Shown here: in pieces, positions 13,801 to 24,985 of the stretch
How positions within the stretch are numbered: position 1 is the first letter of the stretch
Layout of the letters: the number at the start of each line of letters is the position of its first letter
Assembly: GCA_902729315.2 (NCBI GenBank)
Contig: LR746272.1
Location: forward strand, 3,816,035 to 3,880,034
Length of the DNA stretch: 64,000 nt
Direction: 5' to 3'
Source of the DNA: Spirodela intermedia
Taxonomy: Eukaryota > Streptophyta > Magnoliopsida > Alismatales > Araceae
Translations under genes and position numbers: made by a program
Notes under the pieces: generated by a model
What the model was told of the DNA's origin: nothing
The model's database searches: none
Seen by the model: the letters and a program-made list of their open reading frames with translations, nothing else

Positions 13801-16800
13801 ACTACTCAGGATAATAAAGTGAATGTTCGCAAGAGTTTATCTTTTCCTCTAGACATGGATAATCCCATGGAATAGCAATCATTGGACAAACTAGGGTAAT
13901 TTCAGCAGATCACGTTGATGACTTTGTTTAATATAAAACATGATAAAACAACATTCTTCTGTTCTGGAAACAATAAATATGCTCTTTAACATTTTGCTTT
14001 CAAATTCCTTCACAAGCCAGGTCTCATTTTATCCCTATGATCATTCAACACAATGTTTTCGTGTTATAGGTCACATATTAGAATTAATGACGTGATGGAA
14101 AAAATTACATTCGCAAAGATGGATAAACACAAACCAAACTACAATATTTCATGTCATATCAGAGTAGCATAATTCAATAATCATACTTTATGGGGATAAG
14201 AGTATCTATTTACCAGTTTAGGTACAAAAGCGGCCACTGAACTAACAGCAAAAGATGATAAAGCTCCCAGGCCAACTAAAGTGTTCATATTTGGAGAACC
14301 CTTGAAAAGGCTTCTTATCCCATCTAGGATAAGCTGACGACCTGGACCAATTAACGTAAGAAAGGAAAGTGACAAATGGAAACCAGTTGAATGCAATGCA
14401 TGTAACCATGATGGTGCATTCGCCTGAAATAAATGCGCAGTATGACCCAAAAGGCAAACAGCACATAATGTCCATGAGACAACAAGTCCTCGACCTGTTT
14501 GAAGATACAAACAGTTGTAATGTCAGACAATGCACCATAATTTTTTTCAAAGATAAATGAATCAGGAAATAAGAAATCCGATAGATGACAACAAAATCAG
14601 TAATGCACAAGACTTCAGTCAGCTTTTGGCCAAGGAATAGTATAACAAGCATTAAATACAAACATACGAGATAATAGGCTAAACTCAGTTTGAGAGGAAA
14701 ATAAAAATAGACCATACCACTTTCTTTTAGACGCACCAGCTTTTCATCCATCTTCTTTTCAAAAATCCTGTATAAGTCTTTTCTTGAGGAATCTACAATT
14801 ATCAAGCCTAACTATTAGAAACTTTATAAGGAAAAAATGCCACATTTTTAATAACCATCAAGTGAAATTATAATGATGCAATGTCTAAGATTCTAGACAA
14901 CTACCTTTCTTATTTATGTTTCTACATCTTAGATAGACTATCATGAATTAAAACATACAGTTCAGGCATGCCTGATTTTACAATTGATACAATCTAAAGA
15001 ATGCCAAATACATCAACAATATATCTTTACTGAAATAAAATCAGGCTCGTTACATTAGAATAATAAAATAAAAAAACAATAATATTATTCCACAAGGTAA
15101 AGAAATGTAAACAGTTGAGACACATTGACGTCGAAGCAGCATACATAAATCTACTAAGCAATCTATGGTTGGGCTAAGTGGAGATCTCAGACAAAAATGC
15201 ATTGTACCATTGTTCTGAAGGTTATTGACATTAAGCAACCTGGTCAGTACAAAACATCCATTCTATGAATGTTAGTGCAATTAATACCAACAGTTGTCAC
15301 CAATGTTCCCTTGGTGCATAGGTAACCAGACCATGGCCATTGCATTGCCATATTCTATCCAATGAACCTCATGTCAGTGAAATCCAGGGATTGCAACTTC
15401 AATTCAATACTCCAATAGATAATATTTATGGATTCAAGATACATCAAGATTCTGTGATTACAAGTTACAATAATAATTAATATGAACTTGGGACAGTGAA
15501 AACTGTCAAGTTACATTGATGAGTCAAATACTGACTAACTGTTACTCCTTCCAGGAGACCTCAGACAGAAAAAAGATAACAAAGGAAACGTTCCAAGATG
15601 CCTTCTCTTGAACCACCCGCTGCAGCATTGGAGATCACCTATGGACAGAGACAGATCCATTACTTCATCTGAATAGTGGCCCCAAGAAAATGGAGTTCAA
15701 AAATATTCGTCTCAGAGTGAAACACCTCAAATATCAAAGTCTTACCAATTATTCCTTTGAAGAACCAGTATTTCAGCTGCACTCTTGCATACTTAAGATT
15801 GAATATCTCCTTCAACTGTATGTTTCCTACCTGCGATTAAGTACCAAATCTTCAACATATCAAAGAGAAACGTCAACATGTTCTCCTCGTGGGTTGACAT
15901 AGTTGCCAATGTTCATGCCCTATCTAAGGAGTACAAGATTTTGCATATCGGATCCCCTTTTTAAAAATTTCAGAAACTAATGGAGGCTACAATTCACAGG
16001 CAATGGTCCACTCAATCAACATATGAGTGCACCTCGTATGTTCACCATAAAAAATACTGACTCCCAGTAGAAAGTCATGACCAGGCAAACAAACGCATAA
16101 TATGCCTGTGGTTATAGACGCAAATTTGATGGTCAAGGTCCCAAAGACTGTCCACAAACTAATTAAGAGGAATTGACAAAGCATTGCAAAAACTTGCCAG
16201 GGATCTGGCATCCAAAAACAACTGGACAAACTTATTCAGAAACTGAACTATGATATTTAACCAAACAACCCAGGATAAACGCAAATGCATAAAAATGGAT
16301 TAGTTTAGGATAAACTAGATTTTACAAGTGGATTAGTCTAGGTGACATAAAGCCCAAAAAGATTCATCAGAGTGCAAATCAGATTGGATTAAGCAGATAT
16401 ATATGCGCGGACCACATTTTTTAGCTTTTTAAGGTAAATTTAACTGTACTTAAAATAAATAAAAATTATTACAGTCAAACAGGAAATTCTCTGGTTAGAC
16501 AAGTTTTCATTTTTCAAATTCAACTATATCCACTAAGGTTTAGAAAGGTATCTGATCCCAATAAAGATCAGATACCTTTCTAAACTCATCATCCAATCAA
16601 TAAAGAATATGCATCGACAATTTTAGCATGCATACTCCATTCTGTTAGTTTTCATGTTTTATATGGTTGTCCAGTTTATGACAGGGTTAAATTGATCCAC
16701 CTGTAAACTTACGCCTTAGGCAATCAAATCACTTTGCTCGTACTGTTATCAGTGTTCTAAGTTAGACGGACATTATGAACTTGATTGCTACGTTTTCCAA

Positions 16801-18897
16801 AAATTTCTGCAAATTTTGCTACAGTCAAGGAAAGAATGAAAGGAGAGAGAAAAAGTATAATAGGAAAAGAGGAAGAAAAATATAGACTGGAGCCGATTTT
16901 GCTGACAACACAAGTGAGGACCTTCTCGTGTTGGTGGGACATTCTCGTTTTTAGACCATGTATCGATGCCTTAACCCAGTTTTGCATATTCTTCTTGTCT
17001 TTTCCTCCTCCAGGTGAACGAAATGGGGTGGGAACCCCTTAAGATTCTAGTACTTAATGGCAGAGAAATTAACCTCCCATTTGTAGAAGATACCCACTCC
17101 TAGATGTTCATTACGGAAGCATCCATTAGGTCAACTCATTCCATAAAGATACTCCTTCAGTTTCATCTAAAGTCATCCTTAGATCTCATATCACTCACAA
17201 TGTCTTGCTTGAAATGTTCCAGATCAGTTCTCAGGAAATACAAATAACTCAATTACATCAACTGATGGTCCTAGAATTTTTCCCTCCTCCCCACCAAACC
17301 ACTCATTGTGCTCCACTCATTACTTCCACCAGGTTACTACATCTTATATTCAATACACCATACGACAACTATGTACGCATCCTTAATTATATAAAATAAG
17401 TAACCGAATGCCATTATACAGAAAAATATCCCAATTTAATTACAACAAAATCTGTGAAACTTAAAGTAAAGCTTTGAACTAAACCGAAAACCGAGAACCT
17501 AGAACTGACATAAAATGGGCTTAACTGAGCCAGTGTTCACCCAATTCTATAATTTCAGTGGTTTTTCTTCGGTTATGCGTAACCTAGCAATGATCAACAA
17601 GTTCAGTTATTCATTCCACGTTTAGAACACATTTGAAGGGGGTATCGTCACTAGGACAGAATAAATGCATAAAAATAGTGGAATCAAAGTGATATGTGAG
17701 AGACTGATGTTCTTGCCACATGCTGCGAAAATGTCTAAACCAAAGCAAGAAAAAATGTCACAAGAGCAGAATCACATGTTCAAGTATCTTCCAAACATTG
17801 GCCGACCTCCATCACAAATGGCAAACAAAACTGTCACCTTAGAAAATAACTAGTTCCCTAAGCTTAGCACATCTCTTTTAATACAAGGAAAAATTTAAAT
17901 ACAATTGACACTCAAACAGAAAAATAATATATTTTGAGCAATAAGCTATCGTAAAGAGGCACGAGGAAACAGATTTAAATGGGTACCAACCTCGAAGATT
18001 AGACTGGAATCCACAGGTTGTCAAGTGGCTAGCAAGTTTCTGGCCCAGATCTTGCTGCCAATCGCGTGTAACCTTGGCTTCAGATGTGGCCCATACTACT
18101 GCGGTCTCAGTTGCAAGATTCACGTTGGCGGAGGACACCTGAGGCTGTCGAATGCATACCTCGTTAGGTTGAGAACACATGGGGAAATAAAAAAAAAGTA
18201 ACTAGAAATTGGAAAATCAACTCAGATCCTGGGAGAAATTTATACGCAAAGGTCAACGGAGGACGAATTCTTACAAGACTTTCTAAAATACGCTTCACAC
18301 TGGCCGCACAGCCGCCGCACGACATTCCCTGAAAGAACGAAAAGGTATGAGCATGCAGCAGAGACGCCGAAAACCGACAGATACTGAAAGCTCACTTACT
18401 CCAACGTCGAGAATTATCACGTCGGACCCCAAATTCGACACATCTTCAGACTCTCCGGAGATGGACTTCGTCTCCGTCCCCCCACCGCTCGACCCGCCGT
18501 CGCCATCTTCCCCTCCGTTCCCAACTCCAAGGCCGTCGCCACCCCCTCCTGACCCGGAAGGCACCGCAGATAAACTTGAGAGAGACGCCAGAGGGAGACG
18601 CCCTGGTGCTGTACCGCGTCGGGAACCCGAAATGATGCTCCCGGCGAATGACAACAAGAAAAATTCTCTGGGCAGCTTCTTGCCAGCGCTCCCCAAGCAA
18701 ATGGCAGCCGAGGAGGAAGAGGAGAACCCACTGCGGATGCAATGCCTCTGCGGATGACACGCCCTAGGTAACCTCCAGATGAGCTGGCGGAGATTGCAGG
18801 AGTGGTTGCGGCGGACGTTGGTCCCGGTGGAAATCTTCAAGCTTCGGGAGACCGTAAAGACGGACATGGCCGGGAGGAGGGCCGCGGCAGACTCCAT
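4824..18897 (-). CDS. PAA1: Chloroplast copper-transporting P-type ATPase (PAA1/HMA6), N-terminal two thirds
   Basis: P1B-type ATPase that moves Cu(I) across the chloroplast envelope for plastocyanin and Cu/Zn-SOD. Coding exons, in transcript order: 18897-18400, 18328-18275, 18144-17991, 14792-14718, 14494-14214, 10848-10615, 10201-10103, 9922-9773, 8298-8152, 5138-5088, 4996-4824. All have GT..AG borders, stay in phase and contain no stop: 638 codons plus two bases. Residues 1-105 are Ser/Arg-rich, as in a transit peptide, and 116-140 are Gly-rich. Metal-binding GMSCGGC is at 167-173, actuator TGEP at 454-457, the transmembrane CPC at 568-570 and phosphorylation motif DKTGT from Asp612. The Gly-rich N-terminus and VIILDVGGM favour PAA1 over PAA2. 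The family is about 940-950 residues, so roughly 310 (nucleotide-binding domain, GDGxND, last helices) must lie beyond position 1 or be lost. Introns 3, 5 and 9 exceed 3 kb. Confidence 0.94.
5139..8151 (-). other. PAA1 intron 9, no gene recognised
   Basis: A 3.0-kb intron separating LQLSCSVL from VVACPCALG, a junction inside the sixth membrane helix. AT-rich, with no LTR or transposase motif that I can identify. Confidence 0.45.
10849..14213 (-). other. PAA1 intron 5, no gene recognised
   Basis: A 3.4-kb intron between in-phase exons. It contains several frames of 60-135 codons on both strands around 11.8-12.6 and 13.1-13.7 kb. I could not match any to a family, and the overlapping frames exclude one another. 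The 11.8-12.1 kb stretch is GC-richer than the rest of the intron and could be an old insertion. No LTR ends, target duplications or RT motifs were seen. Confidence 0.5.
14793..17990 (-). other. PAA1 intron 3, no gene recognised
   Basis: A 3.2-kb AT-rich intron. A short inverted repeat sits at about 16,535-16,585, where a GGTATCTGATC stretch and its complement flank a few bases and would form a hairpin of about 20 bp. Otherwise only short unconvincing frames were seen. Confidence 0.45.
18400..18897 (-). CDS. PAA1: PAA1 exon 1: transit peptide and Gly-rich linker
   Basis: First coding exon, 166 codons, ending in phase at DVG before a GTAAGT donor. The start at 18897 is the first ATG of the frame and gives a plausible plastid transit peptide (basic, Ser-rich, few acidic residues up to residue 110). 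The exon is far more GC-rich than its surroundings, so long open frames appear in the other frames and on the plus strand. They show no family resemblance and are treated as shadows. Confidence 0.9.
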
Positions 18898-18900
18898 TCG

Positions 18901-20640
18901 GTGAAACCCTCTCTTCCTCCCTCAAGGTCTCTTCTTCCCCTTCTTCCCCTCCGGTGCTTTGATGTGAGGTGGGAGAGAAAGCTCAGCAGGATAGAACTGC
19001 TGCTGCTTGTCGGCTAGCCACTGCCTTTTACCCATTGATCTGTCTTCACTCGGCCTTGTTCTCCCCTATTTCCACACGTGCTCTCTACGGGTAATCTTAA
19101 ATACTACCACGTGCTCTCTACAGTGCCTCTTGGGGAGCGGGCCCAAAATTTTGGACCAATAGCTACCATATTTACAGTGCAAGGTGCCATCCTCATCTCT
19201 CATGGCTATTGGTACATCAATGGACAGAAAATTATAAACCCCAGCCAGGCCCGGGCCGGGCCGCCTGGTCTGGCCCGGCCCAGCCCGGCCCATTCCAAGA
19301 GGAGGATACACCCATTATTATGGCTACAAACCTCAGCCATAAACTAGAGCATAATGTGAATGCTCCTTGGAATGAAATAGGCCCATTAGCCAAAGTTGAT
19401 GATAATTACTACATAGTGGAGTTTCATGAGATTCTCACATGGATCAAAGTTTGAAATATTGTCATCCATAAATGAATGACCCAAGAGATGGGATGGAAGA
19501 GTTAAGTTGTCATGTTTGTCAGCTCATCTCTGCATAGTGCTAAATAGGTACATGTTGGTATCCTTTGACTTCCATAGCAGACATTGTGAATAAAATATAA
19601 GAAAATTTATGAAACTGTACTTGAGGCAATTCAGTAGAACAAGTCACCTGTGAATGCCTTAGGATTTGAAAGTTCAACTTTGAGGTTTCTCCTAATATGT
19701 CCAAGGTTATAGACTCTTACAAGGGTTCATTACTATTGCTAGTCCTCTATTACAATACAAACCCTTAAAAATAAGTAAATATTACTAAAAACTTTACAAC
19801 TTCTAAATTAGAGCTTTGTGGAGTATGAACTTGAATGTGCAAGATTAAACCTCTTATGAAAGTAAATTTTCCTTCAATTAATTCCTTGAGAATCATATGA
19901 AAATGTTATAAGAGGCTTGGTAATAAATAGTAGTATTTCACTTTTTATAAATGATTTTGGTTGAATTTTCTAAGCTACAATACCCGAAAATGCATCTTTC
20001 TCTAGCCATTCAACAAAGTGCATGCGAAAACCTATCAGCTTGTTAATGGTACAAAATATTGGTATTATAGTATTTTTGTGTGGTTAATCATAGTTGCATC
20101 TATTTAGGGCATGTTTCACTTATTTTATTCTTCTTCTTCTTTACTTCCTCATTCTAATAAAGTAGGTATGACTCAAATGGGAGTTCTAATAAAAATGCAT
20201 CCAATTGATCTCAATTTTTTTAATTTTTCATACGTTAGAAAAAAATAAACAGATTATTTTTAATTCATAGAGAAATACATATTATAATGTAAAATCACCC
20301 TTTTACCCTTCATTCCTTTTTGCCACATTAAAGCTCCTGACTCCACAAGCCAACAATCTCTTATTTTATCATGATGAACATAGATGAGAAAAAGGTCAAC
20401 ACAAGTAAGTCAAAAGTCATTTATTATTCAATTGAAGTTAAATTGGTAAAAAATATGATAAAATTGATAAAATCAAGGAATAAGACATGTGAATGATTTA
20501 TATATTATGAGAATATGTTACGTCAAGTCAAAGATCTAGTTTTTTTTAGTCAATTGTTTTTTCATGAAAGCATATAAGCAAGATGTCTAAAATTTGACTG
20601 AATCATGATTTGAGTTTAGCCATAAACTCAAATTCGATGT
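18901..20640. other. Intergenic region, mostly AT-rich
   Basis: PAA1 5' flank followed by AT-rich DNA. At about 19,240-19,295 there is a short, extremely GC-rich stretch built from GGCCCGG units that reads almost the same on both strands. It could form a strong hairpin. No gene recognised. Confidence 0.5.
19072..19123. promoter_or_regulatory. Paired ACGT-core motif upstream of PAA1
   Basis: The 13-base string ACGTGCTCTCTAC occurs twice (19076-19088 and 19109-19121), about 180-220 bp upstream of the PAA1 start codon. One copy contains a full CACGTG G-box; the other has an ACACGTG context. G-boxes bind bZIP and bHLH factors. That the pair regulates PAA1 is inference from position and exact repetition. 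Confidence 0.4.
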
Positions 20641-20729
20641 CCAAAATATGCTGACGATTGACCAATAAATTGATCGTTGACAAGCTGACCTGGTTGATTG
20701 GTGGACTGGCTCGAAACAGGCAAGGCGGG

Positions 20730-20965
20730 GTAACCGGACCAGGCGGTCCGCAATGGTTTAGACCCTGTGAAACAGACCGGCGCGGACCAGGCTGTCTGGA
20801 ATGGCTCGGACCCGGTGAAACGGACCGGCGCGGACCGGCGCGGACCGGGTGGTATGGACCGTCACGGACCGGGTAGTATGGACCGGCACGGACCAGAAGG
20901 TCCGGACTGGCTCGGACCGGTGTAGCGGTCCGGTGCGGACCCCGCGGCCCGAAATGGCCTGGATC
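20730..20965 (+). repeat. GGACCGG minisatellite
   Basis: Imperfect tandem array built on the 8-10 base core CGGACCGG with variants (GCGCGGACCGG, GGTATGGACCGG, CACGGACCGG). The core is repeated more than ten times with irregular spacers. It is embedded in a segment whose flanks (CTGACCTGGTTGAT and TGACGATTGACC) recur in diverged form near 51,665-51,725, so the array lies within a dispersed repeat. Confidence 0.8.
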
Positions 20966-21049
20966 GGCGAAGCAGCCTGGCTCAGACCAGGCAGCTGAGC
21001 GGGTTTGGGCTCGACGGAAATGGACCGTTTGGGCTGTGGATGGATCGGG

Positions 21050-22040
21050 GTTCACGACCCGCGAAAGGGGGGGGGGGTTCGGTACTTAATCCTCAAGGTT
21101 AAGACGAACGGGCGGAGGGCGGAGAAAGGGAATGCGGAGGAACGGGCGGAGAAAGGGAAGGCGGTGGCGGCGGACGGCAGCGACCAACGGCGATGGACAA
21201 TAATTGAAGGCGGACAGACGGTGGCTGGATGATGGAAAACGGGGATGAAGTCGGATGCTAGTGGGCGGAGGCGGAAATCGACGAGATAAGGCTCCAACCG
21301 GAGGCGACGGGTTCCTCGCGATCAACCCTACCGAGGCAACGGGGTCCTCGCGACCAACTCCCAACACCGGAGCGAAACAAGGTGGAATCTCATTCAAAAT
21401 ACTCTATCTTGGCCTTACGGCTCCGAAGATAGAGATAAAGATAGCCATCCGTTAGAAATAGAGAAAGTCGTCAGAATCCAGATGGTTACGACGACGTCGG
21501 GAGCGGTGGAGGAATCCCGGATTTGCCTCCGACTGTGGAAGCTGCGTTTTTCGACCTTCTGGGTCGTGAGGATGTTGCTGGTCGAACGGGCGGGCTTCGA
21601 GTAATCTGAGGGACGGCTGTTTCAAGTCCTGGCTGCACGGCGCCCGAAATTCCTACAAAAATTGAGGGGCCCAAAAGGGGCTCCTGTCCTGCGTCGGCCT
21701 GTCTCCTCTCCTCAACATGCATCAGTTGGATTGAAGGGAATGATAAATGATGGCCATTGTTGGCAGGTATATGTACACATACGAGAGATGATGTTATTCT
21801 GGAGGAAGAGGGGATTAATTATAGAAGGACCTGAAGCATCCTGCTGACATTGCTGGCACCAAAGATGTGGTGGATGCAGGCGAATCGGTTGGGGTGGGTG
21901 GAGGGGAAGTGAAGGCCGGCATGCAATCCTCAGCGCAACTCCTCCAGAGATAATGCCAGGCGCCACGGCGGGTGCAGTTGGACATGGCTGTTGGATTCTG
22001 CTGGATACCCGTGCAGATCCTGATCACGACGAAGAGGGAT
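21050..22040. other. GC-rich intergenic DNA, no clear gene
   Basis: Purine-biased GC-rich sequence (GGCGGAGGCGG-type runs) with several overlapping 60-100 codon frames on both strands. None resembles a family I know. It may be part of a repeat family, since the DNA just right of it is duplicated near 51.7 kb. Confidence 0.45.
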
Positions 22041-23050
22041 CAGGTGAGGGATCTTGGAGTATCTCTGTTGATCTTGGATGAGTGTGTTGAGAGGAGAGAA
22101 ATTGTAGGGGAGGGGCGTAGGAGCGGACCAAGAGAAGGGGGGTTAGAGACTGAGCAAGGGCAGGAAACTCTCCCAATGCCTAGAAAAGCCAAAAATAACT
22201 TGGGCTAAGAGACTAGAGGAAACCCCCCAAGGAAAACCTCCTAGTTTGGAGCAGCCGATTGAAGGGAAATGTGTTGTATTGTGGAAAGAAAAATGGGAGA
22301 GAGGGGGTCTCCACATGTTTAGTGGGACCCCCTTGGGTCTATAAGTTATGGGCCTTAACCTATAGGCTCAATGAGTTCTTCAATAAGGTGTTTCCTATGT
22401 GAGTGAAGAATGTTGAAATACATTCGTGCCCGCTCCGAGGTTTCTCTGAGGGTCTTGCCCTGTAGTCTCACGTTTCTTTTTATGGAACAATTCTTGGCCC
22501 GTAATTGTCATTTGTTTCTGTATCTCTGCCTAAACAAAACATTGATCTCTATGCACTTGTTGTGAACCTTCTGCTGACATGAATAAATAATGAGAATGGA
22601 ATTTGGGGGTCGATCTCTTAGACCATGTCAGAAAGGTATCTAACCTCTTCAGAAAGAAGTTTCATCTTCATTGAATAGTGAAGGTTGATTAATCTTCTGT
22701 CGAATACTTACTTAAACCGTCCTTAGATAAATCTCACAAGTTGGAACAAAAACTGTGTGATTGTAAAGGGATGATGTGTTGAAAAAAATTATCAACTATT
22801 GGTGGTTGTCATGATTTTAGATTGATGTACAAGAGCATAGGTTTTGCTTTTAAACATCATATGAACCGAAAGAACTTATGATTGATTTCCCTCTTCCGTC
22901 AAAAACTTCATCTTGCGCATATCCAAAAGATGGCTGGTTATGCTGTATCTCCGAATTGTATATTTAATGGTTAAATATTCTTAGAAATGTTGTTTTTCTT
23001 TTATCAGGTTGGCACAAAGATGATCGCAGTAGAATACATCAAAATGGCAA
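22040..23050 (+). repeat. Upstream half of the duplicated ARPC3 segment
   Basis: Blocks at 22,040-22,160 (TATCTCTGTTGATC ... ACTGAGCAAGGGCA) and 22,785-23,050 (GTACAAGAGCATAGGTTT) recur in the same order and orientation at 51,735-51,855 and 51,895-52,155. The intervening part differs. This shows that the duplication of the ARPC3 locus includes at least 1.9 kb of upstream DNA. A sub-block at 22,175-22,265 is also found near 34,970-35,070, so part of it is an independent dispersed repeat. Confidence 0.8.
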
Positions 23051-23952
23051 AAGGAGATAACATGTCTTCATGTGTATCATTGTAAAATTTGTCTACTGAA
23101 TGTGTATTTGGGTCCTTGTCGTATATATTTAAGAGTGTAAAATATGGTCCAAGTACAAGCCTGATTTGATGATGCAATTCATATTTCTATGATAAGAAAA
23201 TTCATGGCTTCTGGTATTTTTCTAGGTTTCTCTTGGTGTGAGGGAAATAACCACTGAATAATTAACATGTTGGAGCATAACTTATCTGGGTGACTCAACG
23301 TATCAAATTTTGACAATTTACAGGAATTCAGTCCAAAATTTCTTCCATTAGGGATATATGGGAAACAGCTATCTATCTTAGTTGTTATCTACTTTTATGC
23401 CTTCTGACCCATTCCACGAGATTCATTTCTCGTTCATTTATTTCGTCTTCAAAAGATAGGTAATTAATAAAATGAGATTATTAGTCTGGAAAATCTGCTG
23501 CTGACCTCTTGTTTCTAATCATCACTTGGCAGTCGGTTGACTTGTGAATCTGACGGGTGCGTTTTTGTCGAACGATTTAAGTCTTCATATGGGTCTAATA
23601 TTTGAGTATCTACACCCATTATTCTTCAGAACTGCATCCGCTGATTCTCCTGGTTCAGTGCCAGTTAATTTCTATTAAATGGAGTTTCTTTTTCACTCCA
23701 CGTCCTGAATCAAATATACAGTCCAACAAATACATGTCTTGTACTCCCTTTGTTCAATGATTCTTCAGTGAAGATCATGTATGTTTAGGATCTTTATCCT
23801 GAGATGAACAGCAAATCAGCGCATATCTTCTCTCTCTTTCTCCCTTTCTACTGATCTCACCACCCAGTTTCTGGTCTTCTGATTATTTCTTTTTATGTAT
23901 ATTCCACAATGAACTCTATTCATTTGATATGTTGCTTAACATCCAACGGCAG

Positions 23953-24644
23953 ATGTACCACTCATGCTTCGTCAACGAAGATGGCGTCAAGAAAGCCTGT
24001 GGATGCCCCCTCCTTCCTCTGAAAACCCACATCAAGGGTCCTGCTCCGAGCGCTGACCAAGGTAAGGAGGTAATAAATGCGGTAAGGAGGGGCTCTTATG
24101 ACGACGGCTGTTCTTATCTGCTCGTTGACTTTCAGATTCCGTTGACATTGTGGACGAAGCCATCACCTTCTTCCGGGCGAACGTCTTCTTCAAAAACTTC
24201 GATGTCCAGAGCTCAGGTGACAAGCTCCTTGTCTACCTGACCCTGTACATCAACGTGGCCCTGAAGCGGCTCGAGGGCTGCCGAACCCTAGCCGAAGGCA
24301 CCAAGGCCATCATCAACCTCGGGCTTGAGACCGTCCCTGTCCCTGGAGAACAGGGCTTCCCTTTCAGCGGCCTGTTCACTCCTCCTCAGTCCAAGAAAGA
24401 AGCAGGCACTCTCTCTCTCTCTTTCTCTCGCTAAACGGTGTCTGGTGTCTGTGGGTTGGAAGTGATGGGGGGTCTTTTTTTTGTTGCAGAGTTATTGAGG
24501 AATTATCTGAAGCAGATCAGGGAGGAGACGAGCGGGAGGTTGCTGAGCTGCGCCTACAGACACAACGGCACGCCCAACAAATGGTGGCTGGCCTTCGCGA
24601 AGAGGAGCTTCATGGACATGGCCATCCCCCAGCCCCCTCGCTGA
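23953..24644 (+). CDS. ARPC3: Actin-related protein 2/3 complex subunit 3
   Basis: ARPC3 (p21-Arc) is one of seven subunits of the Arp2/3 complex, which nucleates branched actin filaments and in plants shapes trichomes and pavement cells. Exons 23953-24061, 24136-24405 and 24490-24644 join in phase to give 177 residues; family members are about 174-178. Diagnostic strings are ACGCPLLPLKTHIKGPAP, VDIVDEAITFFRANVFFKNF, KRLEGCRTLAEGTKAI, YLKQIREETSGRLL and GTPNKWWLAFAKRSFM. The first ATG directly follows an acceptor-like CAG, so the true start could draw on an upstream exon, but MYHSCFVNEDG fits the usual N-terminus. The second intron appears to use a GC donor (AGCAG|GCACTC). The C-terminal tail after AKRSFM is a few residues longer than usual. 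The gene is intact, unlike the copy near 53 kb. Confidence 0.95.
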
Positions 24645-24725
24645 AACCAGAGACATGGACGTTCATTTCTCTCTCTCTCTCTCTAGAAGGGAGGTAAAAC
24701 TTTTGATTTGGGTTGGTTCATACGC

Positions 24726-24905
24726 TCTTGTCGGCTGCGAGGGCGCCGTCGCGTGGTTTGCCCAGCCGGGATTTCTGCAGGGAAGAAAGCACCTCCTGAG
24801 GCCCACCGTGGGAGCAGAGGTACGTGTAGGCGGACTCGCCGGCGAGGGCGGCGGCACCGTAGATGATGCTGCAGACACCTAGATTTGAGCCAAAGAAGAG
24901 TAACC
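24726..24905 (-). other. Possible coding segment converging on ARPC3, also present in the duplicate
   Basis: A minus-strand frame just downstream of ARPC3 contains CSIIYGAAALAGESAYTY, then CS.GGP, then EVLSSLQKS, and ends in DKSV-stop. The duplicated locus (about 53,429-53,605, minus) keeps a similar frame with YFCSPGGPREALSSLQKS ending in DQSV-stop. No ATG is in frame before an upstream stop, so if coding it would be a terminal exon. I do not recognise the family. The shared frame may simply reflect the recent duplication. Confidence 0.3.
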
Positions 24906-24944
24906 CTCCAAGGATAGGGGAACAATCACCTCAAGATGACACAC

Positions 24945-24948
<4 letters not shown>

Positions 24949-24982
<34 letters not shown>
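24949..24982. repeat. (GA)n microsatellite
   Basis: Uninterrupted GA dinucleotide run of about 17 units downstream of ARPC3. (GA)n/(CT)n tracts recur throughout the window near gene ends. Confidence 0.95.

Positions 24983-24985
<3 letters not shown>

Noticed and set aside
18347-18757. Plus-strand frame of 136 codons over PAA1 exon 1
   Set aside because: It is antisense to a GC-rich exon with a known transit-peptide/Gly-rich product. Its Pro/Ser-rich composition mirrors that and matches no family.
4824-18897. PAA1 as a pseudogene because the C-terminus is absent
   Set aside because: All eleven exons are in phase with intact catalytic and metal motifs; the missing part is more simply beyond the window edge.
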